A stretch of DNA of 64,000 nt from Gimesia sp. (GCA_002706765.1 PAJV01000049.1:106416-170415); one strand, 5' to 3'. Positions 26,302-36,295 are shown, counted from the stretch's first letter. Numbers and translations: made by a program. The notes: generated from the letters alone by a model not told the origin.

Positions 26302-28383
26302 TCAGGCAGAACGCTGACGGACCTGTGCACTCAGCAGGCTCTGGTATTGCGGGCAGGAATCAACGAGAACGTGATGTGGTCCGGTAGCGACAACCTTTCC
26401 GGAATCCATGACGACGATCCGGTTCGCAAATTCCAACAGGCTTTGACCGACAGAATGCGTGATGATGAATACGGTTCTGCCGGGCGCAAACTCTCTCAAC
26501 GCCTTATGAATCAGGATTTCGCTCTGCGAATCGATGGCGGAAGTCGCTTCGTCCAGAATCAGAATGTCCGGATTTCGGAGGATCGCTCGTGCGAGCGCAA
26601 TGCGCTGTCGCTGTCCGCCGGAGAGTTCATGACCTTTCTCTCCCACGTTGTAGTGCAGGCCGTCTGGCAACTGTTCGGCAAACTGCAATACATGTGATTT
26701 TTTTGCGACGGATTCGATTTCCAGTCGGGAAGCATTCGGTCGACCGTAACGGATGTTTTCGAGAATCGAATCATCAAACAGCATGGTTTCCTGGGAGACC
26801 ACCCCGATATGATTTCGCAGATCCTTCAGGCGGATATCCCGGATATCAACTTCATTGATAAAGATGTTCCCTTTGTCAGGGTCATAAAACCGGGGGAGCA
26901 GATTGACGAGTGTTGATTTACCGGAGCCGTTTTCGCCCACGACGAGTACGACTTCACCTGCATTGATTTCCAGGTTGACGCCATCCAGGATCGGTTCGTT
27001 ATTGCGGGTCGATTCTTTACGCTGGGCGTAAGTGAAGTCAATCTTGTTGAATTTAACGGTCTGCACTTCCGCAGGGAAACGTTGCGGTTCATCAGTTTCC
27101 TTGACCAGGGTTTCACGGTCGATGATCTGGAAAATCCGTTCCAGGGCAGCAGCTGTTTTTTTCAGTTTTGAATAGACAGAAGACATTTTGCGGGCAGGAT
27201 CGGAAATCCCGGCCAGCAAGGCGTACATCATGGAAAGTGTGGCGATATCCATGGGAGTTGAGGAGAGCTGGATCCCCCAGATTTCCGTCTTTTGACGCAG
27301 CACCAGGTAAGAGCCGGGAATCAAAGCGATAAAGATGGCCATCAGACCCAGCATTTCCGTGGTGGGGCTGGTCAGCGAATCGATGCGGAGAATTCGGAGT
27401 GCTTTCTTGAAGAACTCTTTATTCTCATGATGAAAGCGGTTGCGATGCTTACGGGCGCCGTTAAACGCAATGATGACTTTGGAGCTTTCGAATGACTCTT
27501 CCAGTGTTTTGTAAATCCGGGACATGCTCTCCATCATTTTCTGGCTGGCATGTTTCAGCGTTTTACCGATTTTGTAAAACACAATCGCAATCAGGGGTGC
27601 AAACACAAACGAGAGCAGCGTGAGTCTCCAGTTGACCAGGAAGGCAAAAATAATACAGGCCAGCGCCTTCAGCGGTTCCCGGACAATTTTCCCTCCCATC
27701 AGAGTGAGACCCTGGGAGAGCTGCTGCATATCGAAAGTGAACCGAGACATCAGCGATGCCGTACCTTCAGAGGAGATACTCTGATAATCCAGGTCGAGTA
27801 CTTTTCGAAAGCATTCCTTGCGGATGGCCATCGTCACCAGTTCTACGACCCCGCCCACCATGACATCCTGCGTGAAGATAAAGATGCCTTTGATGAAAGT
27901 GGTAATCAGCAGCACTCCCAGAATTAATGCGAAAGTGTCAAACTGATCTTCGGGGATACGGCTGATGACGTTTGTCTGGATCCACTTGAGCACGAGCAGT
28001 TTTTGCGAAGCCGAGTTCAGCTTGGTCTGCTGACGGGTATGCTCACTCAGCAAATCGACGGGGGCGGCTGCCAGATCCGTTTGTGTGAGTGTGGTGTCAG
28101 GTTTGATTTCTTCAGAATTCACATTCGGATTCTGGGACTGAATCGAATTCGAGAGGTCCTTCAGAACTCTTGATTTATCCTGAATGGTATTTTCTTTTTC
28201 ACTGATCTGCTCCTGTACATATCCGCCCAGGGTTTCCCCTTGCAGCAGAACCTTGACTACCAGGAAGGTGACGGAAAGATTCGCCCCCCAGAGGACCGCG
28301 ACCATGATCGCAAAAAAGAAGGAAACGACCAGTCTTTTACGGTAAGGCCAGACATATTGTATTAATCGCGTAAAACTGTTCAC
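26302..28383 (-). CDS. ABC exporter, fused permease-ATPase (MsbA-like)
   Basis: A half-transporter of type IV fold exporting lipid or hydrophobic substrate across the inner membrane. Six membrane segments precede an ATPase with Walker A GENGSGKST (about residue 485), the signature LSGGQRQRIALARAI (about 590), Walker B ILILDEATSAID and the H-loop His (FIITHS). About 696 residues if the GTG at 28392 is used, 693 from the GTG at 28383; neither has a strong Shine-Dalgarno site. That is about 110 longer than MsbA because a hydrophilic, coiled-coil-like segment (about 45-150, QISEKENTIQDKSRVL onward) sits between the first two membrane segments. Monocistronic, divergent from the MATE gene. Substrate cannot be read from sequence. 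Confidence 0.85.
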   Translation of the reverse strand: MNSFTRLIQYVWPYRKRLVVSFFFAIMVAVLWGANLSVTFLVVKVLLQGETLGGYVQEQISEKENTIQDKSRVLKDLSNSIQSQNPNVNSEEIKPDTTLTQTDLAAAPVDLLSEHTRQQTKLNSASQKLLVLKWIQTNVISRIPEDQFDTFALILGVLLITTFIKGIFIFTQDVMVGGVVELVTMAIRKECFRKVLDLDYQSISSEGTASLMSRFTFDMQQLSQGLTLMGGKIVREPLKALACIIFAFLVNWRLTLLSFVFAPLIAIVFYKIGKTLKHASQKMMESMSRIYKTLEESFESSKVIIAFNGARKHRNRFHHENKEFFKKALRILRIDSLTSPTTEMLGLMAIFIALIPGSYLVLRQKTEIWGIQLSSTPMDIATLSMMYALLAGISDPARKMSSVYSKLKKTAAALERIFQIIDRETLVKETDEPQRFPAEVQTVKFNKIDFTYAQRKESTRNNEPILDGVNLEINAGEVVLVVGENGSGKSTLVNLLPRFYDPDKGNIFINEVDIRDIRLKDLRNHIGVVSQETMLFDDSILENIRYGRPNASRLEIESVAKKSHVLQFAEQLPDGLHYNVGEKGHELSGGQRQRIALARAILRNPDILILDEATSAIDSQSEILIHKALREFAPGRTVFIITHSVGQSLLEFANRIVVMDSGKVVATGPHHVLVDSCPQYQSLLSAQVRQRSA

Positions 28384-28392
28384 AGGATTCAC

Positions 28393-28785
28393 TCTAGTCT
28401 ATGAGTAAGGTGGTGTTGCTCTAAGTCTATAATGTGCCGTTAGATATGTTCTTTTAACTGGTGCCGGGATCAGGCATTTCACGAGATCGGGACCGGCCGA
28501 AACCCGATGAAATCCGTGAATTAAACTAGGAATTGCAAATCAGGTCCAGACGAGATTTTAGGATCCGCGCATCTGGACAATTTGTCAGCGGGCTCATGCA
28601 GCTGAAAGCGTCTGTAATTGTGATGAGAAATGCGAACTAATTCCGGTTCTGGCGTGTCGTGGAAAGAGGCATTTTGTGAAAATTGTGATATGCTGCCAGC
28701 CGGCGGTCTGCGGACCTCATTCTCTGCTACTACAATTCCGGCGATTGTATTCTGCGCTCAACTATCTTGAATCGGATTGTACCGA
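28393..28785. other. Divergent intergenic region
   Basis: About 390 bases between the divergent ABC exporter and MATE genes. It must hold both promoters. I find no convincing box pair, repeat copy or RNA structure; only a GC-rich CAGCCGGCGGTCTG near 28697 stands out. Confidence 0.4.
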
Positions 28786-30234
28786 ATGGACTCCTCGTCC
28801 TTTGAAAATAAGAATGGCTCTGTGAGCCCGGGAAGTTTACGTGAACTGGCGAACGTAGCGATCCCCCTGGTGCTGAGCTGTGGTTCGCTGTCGATTATGC
28901 ATGTGGTAGACCGGATCTTCCTGTCCTGGTGGTCAACCGAAGCAGTGGCTGCTGCGTTACCTGCCGGCATGATTCAATGGGCCATCATGTCGATTGCGAT
29001 GGGGATGGCGACCTATGTGAATACGTTTGTCGCGCAGTACGAGGGGGCAGGCCAGAAGCAGTATGTTTCTGAATCCGTCTGGCAGGGATTTTATGTGGCG
29101 CTGATCTGGGGGGCCATCCTGTTGCTGGGCATCCCTCTTTCCACCAGTATTTTTCACTGGATTGGTCATGCTGCTGAAATCCAGGTCCTGGAAGTCGATT
29201 ATTTTTCGATACTCTGTCTGGGTTCCGGTCCCGCATTAATTTCGACTGTGCTCTCTTGTTTTTATACAGGTCGCAGTAAAACGATGGTCGTCATGTGGGT
29301 GAACCTGGCAAGTGTACTCGTCAATATGGTTCTGGATTACCTGCTGATCTTCGGGGCAGGACCAGTCCCTGCCATGGGAATCAAAGGGGCCGCGATCGCG
29401 ACCGTACTGGCGAATGTAGCGACCATGGTTTTTTATGCTGTGATCATCTTTGCCAGGCATGAAGCCCGCGAGTATGGCTTACTCAATCATTATCACTGGA
29501 ATCAGAGTCTGCTGCTGCGATTGATTCGCTACGGGTTTCCCAATGGAATGTTGTTTTTCGTCGATATAGTCGGGTTCACCCTGTTTGTGGTTCTGGTCGG
29601 ACGAATTGGAAAGATAGAACTGGCGGCGACGACGATTGCTTTCAATCTGAATTCACTGGCATTTGTGCCGATGATGGGAGTCGGTACGGCTGTGATGACG
29701 CTGGTTGGCAAACGCATTGGCGAGGGTCGACCTCAACTGGCCGTGACAACCACATGGAAAGCGTATATCGTCTCGACTTTATATATGATCATTTTTGCTG
29801 TCATCTATGTAGGCTTGCCGGAATTATTACTCAGACCCTACCAGCCGGAAGTCATGACGGAAGAGTTTCAACAGGTCAAGCAGATGACGATCGTCCTGCT
29901 GCGATTTGCCGCCCTGTTTTCATTATTCGACGCGTTAGCAGTCGTCTTTGGCTCAGCGATCCGCGGCGCCGGGGATACCCGCTTCTGCATGATCTATTCA
30001 CTGGTCACAGGGTGGACCATCATGGTCATTCCCACGTTTCTGATCTGGAAATACGCAGACGAAAAGATCTTTGGCAGCTGGACTGCCTGTACGGCGTATA
30101 TTGGCGTATTGGGATTTGGGTATCTGATCCGCTTCCAGGCAGGGCACTGGAAAAAGATGCGGGTCATTGAAGATCACTTTACGACTGTTGAAGTTGAACT
30201 GCAGGAGCAACCCATTCAGGAAGCGTTGTCCTGA
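28786..30234 (+). CDS. MATE-family efflux transporter
   Basis: About 482 residues with twelve predicted membrane segments in two homologous halves. The first half opens with ELANVAIPLVLSCGSLSIMHVVDRIFLS, the usual MATE start. Conserved small-residue segments such as GVGTAVMTLVGKRIGEGRP and FGSAIRGAGDTRF match the family's inter-helix motifs (GAGD.R is typical of helix 10). Exports cationic or organic compounds by Na+ or H+ antiport; the substrate is unknown. ATG at 28786 is preferred to a TTG three codons upstream. It ends one base before the stop codon of the convergent lipoate ligase gene. Confidence 0.9.
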   Translation: MDSSSFENKNGSVSPGSLRELANVAIPLVLSCGSLSIMHVVDRIFLSWWSTEAVAAALPAGMIQWAIMSIAMGMATYVNTFVAQYEGAGQKQYVSESVWQGFYVALIWGAILLLGIPLSTSIFHWIGHAAEIQVLEVDYFSILCLGSGPALISTVLSCFYTGRSKTMVVMWVNLASVLVNMVLDYLLIFGAGPVPAMGIKGAAIATVLANVATMVFYAVIIFARHEAREYGLLNHYHWNQSLLLRLIRYGFPNGMLFFVDIVGFTLFVVLVGRIGKIELAATTIAFNLNSLAFVPMMGVGTAVMTLVGKRIGEGRPQLAVTTTWKAYIVSTLYMIIFAVIYVGLPELLLRPYQPEVMTEEFQQVKQMTIVLLRFAALFSLFDALAVVFGSAIRGAGDTRFCMIYSLVTGWTIMVIPTFLIWKYADEKIFGSWTACTAYIGVLGFGYLIRFQAGHWKKMRVIEDHFTTVEVELQEQPIQEALS

Positions 30235-30235
30235 C

Positions 30236-30973
30236 TCAGCGGCGGAGATTCCAGTGCTCCGTCTCATATTTTTCCTGCACCAGTTGCTGCACACGTTCGA
30301 GTGGCAATTCGGGTTCCGGTTCAATTGCCTGCCAGGTTTCGATCAGCGAGTCTCTGAGCAGAGTGGGGCTGATATCATAGTTGGTGACAAATTCCAGATG
30401 ATCGCGCTGCGATCGATATTCGGGTTCCCGTTCAGGACTGGTTAAATACCGGGGAATGCGATCGAGATCAAAGTCATAGAGAATCGTGCCATGATGCAGG
30501 AGCGTGGTGGTTAACCACCGCTGGGAATTCCCGGAAAATTTGTGTCCCTCCACGGTCAGATCACTGATGCCACGTACTTCGACATTCAGTTCCGGTCTGA
30601 GCCGGTTGAGAGTTCCCGAAATACGGTTCAGAATTTCTCGCGTGGTGGCTTCGATGCCGGCCAGATGCTGCTCGGCTGTGATGCGCAGAAACAGCGAATA
30701 AATGAAACACCCCGGTCCCAGCAGCACGGTCCCCCCGCCGGTACAGCGACGGAGAACCGGGATCCTGTCCTGCTGGCAGGCAGACTGATTCACATTTTCT
30801 GCGACCTGATTTGAGCTGCCCAGGATGACCGCGTATTGATCGATTTCCCAGATTCTCAGGCAACCCCGGGAATCCTGCTGATTGATCTGATACAACAGGC
30901 TTTCGTCGAGCGCCAGATTTTCCGCAGGAGTGGAGAGCGTCGTGTCGGAAAAGTGACAGCGGGAATCAGACAT
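30236..30973 (-). CDS. lplA: Lipoate-protein ligase A family protein
   Basis: Attaches lipoate (or octanoate) to the lipoyl lysine of 2-oxoacid dehydrogenase E2. 245 residues of the BPL/LplA catalytic fold: RRCTGGGTVLLGPG (lipoyl-AMP binding, about 76-88), K145 in GHKFSGNSQRW (the catalytic Lys of the family), then LLHHGTILYDFDL. The separate C-terminal domain of E. coli LplA is absent, as in LipM/short LplA types, so it might be an octanoyltransferase. It starts one base after the stop of the E3 gene, so the two are almost surely translated from one mRNA, together with E2 upstream. The pairing fits its role in modifying that E2. Confidence 0.85.
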   Translation of the reverse strand: MSDSRCHFSDTTLSTPAENLALDESLLYQINQQDSRGCLRIWEIDQYAVILGSSNQVAENVNQSACQQDRIPVLRRCTGGGTVLLGPGCFIYSLFLRITAEQHLAGIEATTREILNRISGTLNRLRPELNVEVRGISDLTVEGHKFSGNSQRWLTTTLLHHGTILYDFDLDRIPRYLTSPEREPEYRSQRDHLEFVTNYDISPTLLRDSLIETWQAIEPEPELPLERVQQLVQEKYETEHWNLRR

Positions 30974-30974
30974 C

Positions 30975-32357
30975 TCAGAAATTGAGAGCCCGTTTATCTA
31001 CGGCCAGTGCTGCTTCTTTGACGGCTTCAGCCAGCGTCGGGTGGGCGTGGCAGCAGCGGGCGATATCTTCACTGCTGGCACCAAATTCCATGGCGACAGC
31101 ACACTCGGCAATCAGGTCCCCGGCACGAGGCCCAAGGATGTGAACCCCCAGGACACGGTCCGTCTGCTTATCCGCCAGCATCTTGACTTTGCCTTCTGTC
31201 TGACCCATGGCGCGGGCACGACCGTTGGCGATGAAGGGAAAGGTTCCTTTACGGTATTCGATGCCTTCCTCTTTCAGCTGTTCTTCGGTTTTACCGACGG
31301 CGGCGATTTCCGGATTGGTGTAAGCGACACTGGGAATGGCATCGTAGTTGACGTGTCCATAACCTGTGACCAGACGTTCGGAAAATGCGACTCCTTCGTC
31401 TTCTGCTTTATGAGCCAGCATGGCGCCGCCGATGACATCACCAATAGCGAAGATGCCTTTGACGGCGGTTTCGTAGTGGGCGTCGACCGGGATAAAACCC
31501 CTTTTATCCAGGGCAATCCCGATTTCTTCCAAGCCCAGGTTTTCCGTATTCGGACGTCGTCCCACCGCGACGAGAACTCGGTCGCAGCGAATCGATTTGG
31601 CGTCTGCGATTTCGACATCACAGGTCTTTTTGTTGGCTTTCACGCCGGTGACGCGGCAGCCCAACTGGAATTCGATCCCCTGTTTTTCGAAGATCTTCAG
31701 TGCCTCTTTAGCAATTTCCAGGTCGGTGGTGGGCAGGATGCGATCCAGGTATTCCAGCACGGTAACCTTCGCTCCCAGTCGACTCCAGACGGCTCCCAGT
31801 TCCAAGCCAATCACACCGCCGCCAATGACGACAAGATGCTTGGGAACCTGCTCGTAGGCGAGGGCTTCGGTACTCGTCCCCACGCGATCGCCGTCGAGTT
31901 CGATTCCCGGTAACGTGGAAGGTTCACTGCCGGTGGCAATCAGAATGTATTTGGCTTCCAGTTCGGTTTTTTCGTCACCATTATCAACAGAGACTTTTCC
32001 TGGCGCTGTAATAGTGGCATGCCCCGTGTAACGGGTGATTTTGTTTTTCTTGAACAGGGAATCAATGCCGCCGCCCATGGTTTTGACGGTCCGGTCTTTC
32101 TGACTCAACATTTTATCCAGGTCGAGCGACAGCGAACCGACGTTGATGCCACGATCTTTGAATGAGTGTTCTGCTTCTTTATACAGCTCACTTGATTCGA
32201 GCAGCGCTTTACTGGGAATACAGCCGACTCGCAGACAGGTGCCACCGAGCATGCGTTCTTTTTCGATACAGGCGACATTCAAACCCAGTTGTGCAGCACG
32301 GATCGCTGCAATATATCCACCGGGGCCAGCACCGATAATAACCAGATCGTGGTTCAT
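30975..32357 (-). CDS. lpdA: Dihydrolipoyl dehydrogenase (E3)
   Basis: Reoxidises dihydrolipoamide with NAD+ in 2-oxoacid dehydrogenase complexes. 460 residues, normal for the family. FAD-binding GAGPGGY at 9-15; redox disulfide C41-C46 in GGTCLRVGCIPSK; NAD-binding GGGVIGLELG near 178; second FAD motif AIGDVIGGAMLAHKAEDEG near 308; C-terminal catalytic His-Glu in CHAHPTLAEAVKEAAL. Lies 62 bases after E2 and directly before lipoate ligase. No E1 gene is in the window, so the complex (2-oxoglutarate or pyruvate) is judged from E2. Confidence 0.95.
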   Translation of the reverse strand: MNHDLVIIGAGPGGYIAAIRAAQLGLNVACIEKERMLGGTCLRVGCIPSKALLESSELYKEAEHSFKDRGINVGSLSLDLDKMLSQKDRTVKTMGGGIDSLFKKNKITRYTGHATITAPGKVSVDNGDEKTELEAKYILIATGSEPSTLPGIELDGDRVGTSTEALAYEQVPKHLVVIGGGVIGLELGAVWSRLGAKVTVLEYLDRILPTTDLEIAKEALKIFEKQGIEFQLGCRVTGVKANKKTCDVEIADAKSIRCDRVLVAVGRRPNTENLGLEEIGIALDKRGFIPVDAHYETAVKGIFAIGDVIGGAMLAHKAEDEGVAFSERLVTGYGHVNYDAIPSVAYTNPEIAAVGKTEEQLKEEGIEYRKGTFPFIANGRARAMGQTEGKVKMLADKQTDRVLGVHILGPRAGDLIAECAVAMEFGASSEDIARCCHAHPTLAEAVKEAALAVDKRALNF

Positions 32358-32419
32358 TTTCTCATTTTCCTGCAGTGGCAGGAACCCTTTCCAAGCCTCT
32401 TAAGATGTGCGTTTGATTC

Positions 32420-33622
32420 TCAGACTTCCATCAGCATGCGTGATGGTTCTTCCAGGACTTCTTTGAGTCGTTTGAGGAAGACCACGGCTTCCCGGCCATC
32501 GACGACACGGTGATCGTAAGTCAAAGCGATATACATCATGGGACGAATCACGACCTGTCCGTTGATGGCGACAGGGCGATCCTGGATTCCATGCATGCCC
32601 AGCACGCCACTTTGAGGCGGGTTCACAATCGGAGTGGAGAGCAGGGAACCGTACACGCCACCATTGGTAATCGTGAAGGTGCCTCCCTGAAGTTCTTCGA
32701 GGCTGATTTTGTTTGCTTTGGCGCGTTGCCCGAAATCATTGATTTTGAGTTCGATGTCTGCAAAGCTGAGTCGTTCGGCGTTGCGCAGAATCGGGACGAC
32801 CAGACCTTTACCACCGCCGACGGCAATGCCGATGTCATAGTAGTTCCGGAAGACCAGGTCGGTACCGCGAATTTCGGCATTGATTTGTGGATACTGGTTC
32901 AAGCCATCCACGACCGCTTTGACGAAGAAGGACATGAAGCCCAGTTTGACATCATATTTCTTGAGGAACATGTCTTTGTACTGAGACCGCAGTTCCATGA
33001 CCGCCGACATATCCACTTCGTTGAATGTAGTCAGCAGGGCTGCGTTGGACTGGGCTTCGACGAGGCGCTCCGCAATTTTCTTACGGATCGGACTCATGGG
33101 GACAATTTCTTCTTCGCGGAAAGCACCATTGTCTGAGGTGCCGGGCTCCTGGTAGCTGAGGGCATCCTCTTTCAGAATGCGACCTCCCGGTCCGGTCCCT
33201 TTGACGTCGCCGGGACTCAACCCTTTTTCCGCCATCACGCGAGCCGCTGCCGGCATGACCCGTTCGCCAGATCCCGTAGAAGATTTCTTGTCAGTAGCTT
33301 TCTTGTCAGAAGCGGGAGCAGACGCGGATTCGGTTTTGGCCGGGCTCTTTTCCGGTGCCGGGTCTTCCGCTCCTTCGGGGCGTTCTGCTTCTTCCAGGTA
33401 GCCGATGACTTCACCGACGGCTGCCATCTCCCCGGTTTTCTTCAGAATTTCGATGATAATCCCATCCAGTGGGGCGGGCACATCGAAAGTGGCTTTATCG
33501 GTTTCGAGCTCGACAATTTCACTGTCCTGAGCGACCCATTTTCCTTCAGCAGCGTGCCAGGCTCCGATTTGAACTTCGGAGATGGACTCCCCTACCGAGG
33601 GAACTTTAATTTCAACAGACAT
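32420..33622 (-). CDS. sucB: 2-oxoglutarate dehydrogenase E2 (dihydrolipoyl succinyltransferase)
   Basis: Transfers succinyl from lipoyl to CoA in the TCA cycle. 400 residues from ATG at 33622, which is chosen over a TTG three codons upstream because the lipoyl domain begins at [13 protein letters not shown] and GGAG lies 11 bases before. One lipoyl domain with lipoyl-lysine K43 (ELETDKATF), a Pro/Ala/Ser/Lys linker, an E3-binding domain ([27 protein letters not shown], here shortened to its key span), and the catalytic domain with H371 and D375 in [11 protein letters not shown]. The single lipoyl domain and PSVGESI start favour the succinyl over the acetyl enzyme. First gene of the E2-E3-lipoate ligase operon. 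Confidence 0.93.
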   Translation of the reverse strand: MSVEIKVPSVGESISEVQIGAWHAAEGKWVAQDSEIVELETDKATFDVPAPLDGIIIEILKKTGEMAAVGEVIGYLEEAERPEGAEDPAPEKSPAKTESASAPASDKKATDKKSSTGSGERVMPAAARVMAEKGLSPGDVKGTGPGGRILKEDALSYQEPGTSDNGAFREEEIVPMSPIRKKIAERLVEAQSNAALLTTFNEVDMSAVMELRSQYKDMFLKKYDVKLGFMSFFVKAVVDGLNQYPQINAEIRGTDLVFRNYYDIGIAVGGGKGLVVPILRNAERLSFADIELKINDFGQRAKANKISLEELQGGTFTITNGGVYGSLLSTPIVNPPQSGVLGMHGIQDRPVAINGQVVIRPMMYIALTYDHRVVDGREAVVFLKRLKEVLEEPSRMLMEV

Positions 33623-33947
33623 CGGACACAATACTCCAACCGAGTCACGGGGAAAAAACGTATGTTTTCAGACTTATTTCAGATGTTTTTCTTCCAATTG
33701 CGAGCAGCAGTTTCGATTATGACTTCTTAAGAAAGCCAGCACAATTCCCGCGTACAGGGAAGATGATAAACAGGAAAAAATTTTGAACGGAATCAAGCAA
33801 AACGGTCAACATTCTGCAAATCAGGCTGATTCCAAAAAAAGACGCTGGTCATTTTATCGGCTTTTCAGCCAGACCAGCGTTCAGTTTATCCCGGTTCACT
33901 CATTATCGAACCAGATGGAACAAGTCGTATCAGTCGCATTGCCGGTA
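33623..33947. other. Upstream region of the E2 operon
   Basis: 325 bases that hold the promoter side of the E2-E3-lplA operon and the terminator of the SMP-30-type gene (33834-33881). Nothing else is recognised. Confidence 0.5.
33834..33881 (-). terminator. Terminator of the SMP-30-type gene
   Basis: Read on minus, AACGCTGGTC pairs with GACCAGCGTC over ten positions, with an inner GGCT/AGCC hairpin, then seven T. It lies 67 bases after the stop codon at 33948. Confidence 0.85.
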
Positions 33948-34892
33948 TCACGAAGAGGGACCCGGAAAACGGTGCCCTTTGGCTTGCGTGTCGACACGAT
34001 ACAGTGAAGTGCGTGCGGTAATGAACAGGCTCGCATTATCTTTCCCGCCAAAAGTCACATTGGCCGGCTTTTCAGGTACTTCGATAATGCCCAGCAGTTT
34101 TCCCTCAGGTGAGAAGACCTGCAGACCCAGTGCTGACGTGATATAGAGATTGCCATTCGTATCGATCGTCAGGCCGTCTCCCCCTCTGCCAGGTTCGGGA
34201 GTCCCGGGTTCCTGCTTCAGGCTGCAGAAAACGCGACCTTTGCCGATTTTACCGGGCGATGTCACTGGATAAGCCCACATTTCTTTCGACATGCTGGGAA
34301 TGACATACAGCGTTTTTTCATTGGGAGAAAGAATCACGCCATTCGGGGCTGCCAGATCGTCCACCAGACGTGTGACTTCGCCATCCGCGGCGCGGTAGTA
34401 GACGGCGACTTTTCCCTGTGGCAGCGGTTCAGGAGCCCGGAAGTGGGGATCGGTAAAGTAAATTCCGCCCGTCCGATCAATGACGAGGTCATTGGGGGCG
34501 TTGAAACGTTTCCCCTTGTATTCTGCTGCCAGCGGGGTGACTTTTTTGTCTTTCAGGCTGATACTGACCAGGCGTCCGTCCATTTCACAAGCCAGCAGGT
34601 TGTTTGCACCATCGAGCATCAGTCCATTACAGTGATTGGAGGGCTCCAGAAAAGTAGACAGTTTTCCCTTTGTGTCGACCTGGTAAATTTTATTATCGGG
34701 AATATCCGTGAAATACAGGTTCCCCTGCAGGTCAAACGCGGGGCCTTCGGTGAATTTGAAATCCGTAAACAGTTTGACGGGTTTGCTGACAGGACCCACG
34801 CCGGGGATTTCGGCCTGGTCTTCCGCCTGCGTCATGTCTTCGGACAGAAAGAGCATCAGTGCCGCTGCAGTCCAGTTCAGTATGTTTTTCAT
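33948..34892 (-). CDS. Exported SMP-30/gluconolactonase-like protein
   Basis: 314 residues. ATG at 34892 is chosen because AAGGAG lies six bases upstream and a signal peptide follows (NILNWTAAALMLFLSEDMTQA); a longer frame starting at 34922 lacks both. A six-bladed propeller of the SMP-30/LRE family: FTEGPAFDLQGNLYFTDIPDN (metal Glu in TEGP), NGLMLDGANNLLACEMDGR, FNAPNDLVIDRTGGIYFTDP (metal Asn/Asp), GGDGLTIDTNGNLYITSALG (metal Asp). These fit a Ca/Zn-dependent lactonase such as a gluconolactonase; the sugar lactone is not known. Monocistronic with its own terminator. Confidence 0.85.
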   Translation of the reverse strand: MKNILNWTAAALMLFLSEDMTQAEDQAEIPGVGPVSKPVKLFTDFKFTEGPAFDLQGNLYFTDIPDNKIYQVDTKGKLSTFLEPSNHCNGLMLDGANNLLACEMDGRLVSISLKDKKVTPLAAEYKGKRFNAPNDLVIDRTGGIYFTDPHFRAPEPLPQGKVAVYYRAADGEVTRLVDDLAAPNGVILSPNEKTLYVIPSMSKEMWAYPVTSPGKIGKGRVFCSLKQEPGTPEPGRGGDGLTIDTNGNLYITSALGLQVFSPEGKLLGIIEVPEKPANVTFGGKDNASLFITARTSLYRVDTQAKGHRFPGPSS

Positions 34893-35105
34893 CGGAGACT
34901 CCTTGGAGTATAAGTCCAGCAAAATGGGAACATCGATTCTCCCTATTAGAGCCTGTCAGTGGCATAAAATTCAACCATCTGAAGATTCGGATTGCCGTAT
35001 CAGTGGAAATCGATCCGTGCATGAGAGACACTTGGCGGAGAGAATTACTGCGCGATAAAGTGCTTTAAAGCGTGAATAGAGAGCTTGATGAGAGGTGAAA
35101 TGTCG

Positions 35106-36287
35106 ATGGATGCCGTTAGGCTGTTAAAACAACTGATTGCCATTCCCAGTGTGAATCCGATGGGCCGCACTGTGACCGGTGATATCTATTTCGAAGGCAG
35201 ACTGACCCAGTTCTTATGTAATTATTTCGCAGAACTGGGAGTCGAATATGAATCGATTGAAGTCGTTCCCGGAAGAAATAATGTCATAGCACGTACGACA
35301 CCTAAACCCGGAGTGCCCACGATCCTGATGGACGTCCACCAGGATACGGTTCCCGTAGAGGGGATGATTGTCCCCCCGTTTGAGGGCACGGAAAAAGACG
35401 GAAAGATCTATGGTCGCGGCGCCTGCGATGTCAAAGGCAGTATGGCGGCAATGCTGATGGCCTTCACGCGCCTGGTCAAAGACAATCCTCCGAATGCGGC
35501 GAACGTGATTCTGTCCTGTACGTGTGATGAAGAAGCGACCGTCAAAGGCATCAATCACCTTGTGCAGCTCTGGGAAAACCCGAGTGGCTTAAGCAAGATT
35601 CTGACCGAGCCGCCCGACCTGGGGCTAGTTGCCGAGCCGACGATGCTGGACATTGTCGTGGCGCATCGGGGCGCCACCCGCTGGAAAATCAAAACGAAGG
35701 GAAAGGCCTGCCACAGTTCTCAGCCCAACGACGGGGTGAACGCCATCTACAAGATGGCAGATGTCATCAAGGCGCTGCAGACCTACGCCGACGAACTTTC
35801 AGGCTGGGATGCGCATCCGCTGTGTGGTCCGCCGACGTTGAGTGTGGGTGTGATCGAAGGGGGCGAAAGTGTCAACATCGTGCCTGACTGGTGTACCATC
35901 GAAATCGACCGCCGCGTGATTCCCGGCGAGGACGGAATCGAAGTCATGAACCAGGTGGAAGAATACTTGAAGCAGGCTTTGCCATTCGAGTTCGAAATGC
36001 TGCCGCCGTGGATTACCGGCGTTTCGTTGTCCGACCACAATAATGGAGAGTGGAGCGACCGGCTGTTATCCGTGATAGATAAGCTGGAGCCCGGTCACAA
36101 AAAAGTGGGTGTGCCCTATGGCACGCACGCAGCCCGTGTGAATCAGGGGGGCGTCCCCTCAATGGTCTTCGGCCCCGGTTCCATCGCCCAGGCGCATACG
36201 ATCGATGAGTGGCTCGAGATTGATCAACTGCTGAAATCGGAAGAAGTCTACTACCAGTTCTGCGCCAACGCGGGAAATCAACAGTAA
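35106..36287 (+). CDS. M20-family metallopeptidase/deacylase (ArgE/DapE-like)
   Basis: 394 residues from ATG 35106, which has AGAGGTG at good distance; ATG 35100 or 35088 cannot be excluded. Di-zinc M20 motifs: H78 and D80 in MDVHQDTV, bridging D108 in GRGACDVKGSMAAM, catalytic E142-E143 in CDEEATVKG, a metal Glu in GLVAEPTM, the dimerisation-domain segment KGKACHSSQP, and a C-terminal His in IAQAHTIDEWLE. Amide hydrolysis of an N-acyl amino acid or small peptide; acetylornithine deacetylase or succinyl-diaminopimelate desuccinylase are the nearest names, but the substrate is not certain. No arginine or lysine pathway neighbours. Cytoplasmic. Confidence 0.85.
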   Translation: MDAVRLLKQLIAIPSVNPMGRTVTGDIYFEGRLTQFLCNYFAELGVEYESIEVVPGRNNVIARTTPKPGVPTILMDVHQDTVPVEGMIVPPFEGTEKDGKIYGRGACDVKGSMAAMLMAFTRLVKDNPPNAANVILSCTCDEEATVKGINHLVQLWENPSGLSKILTEPPDLGLVAEPTMLDIVVAHRGATRWKIKTKGKACHSSQPNDGVNAIYKMADVIKALQTYADELSGWDAHPLCGPPTLSVGVIEGGESVNIVPDWCTIEIDRRVIPGEDGIEVMNQVEEYLKQALPFEFEMLPPWITGVSLSDHNNGEWSDRLLSVIDKLEPGHKKVGVPYGTHAARVNQGGVPSMVFGPGSIAQAHTIDEWLEIDQLLKSEEVYYQFCANAGNQQ

Positions 36288-36295
36288 GAGACAAA

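Noticed and set aside
31041-31913. 290-codon plus-strand open frame opposite dihydrolipoyl dehydrogenase
   Set aside because: The minus-strand product has all E3 motifs; the plus frame has no family match.
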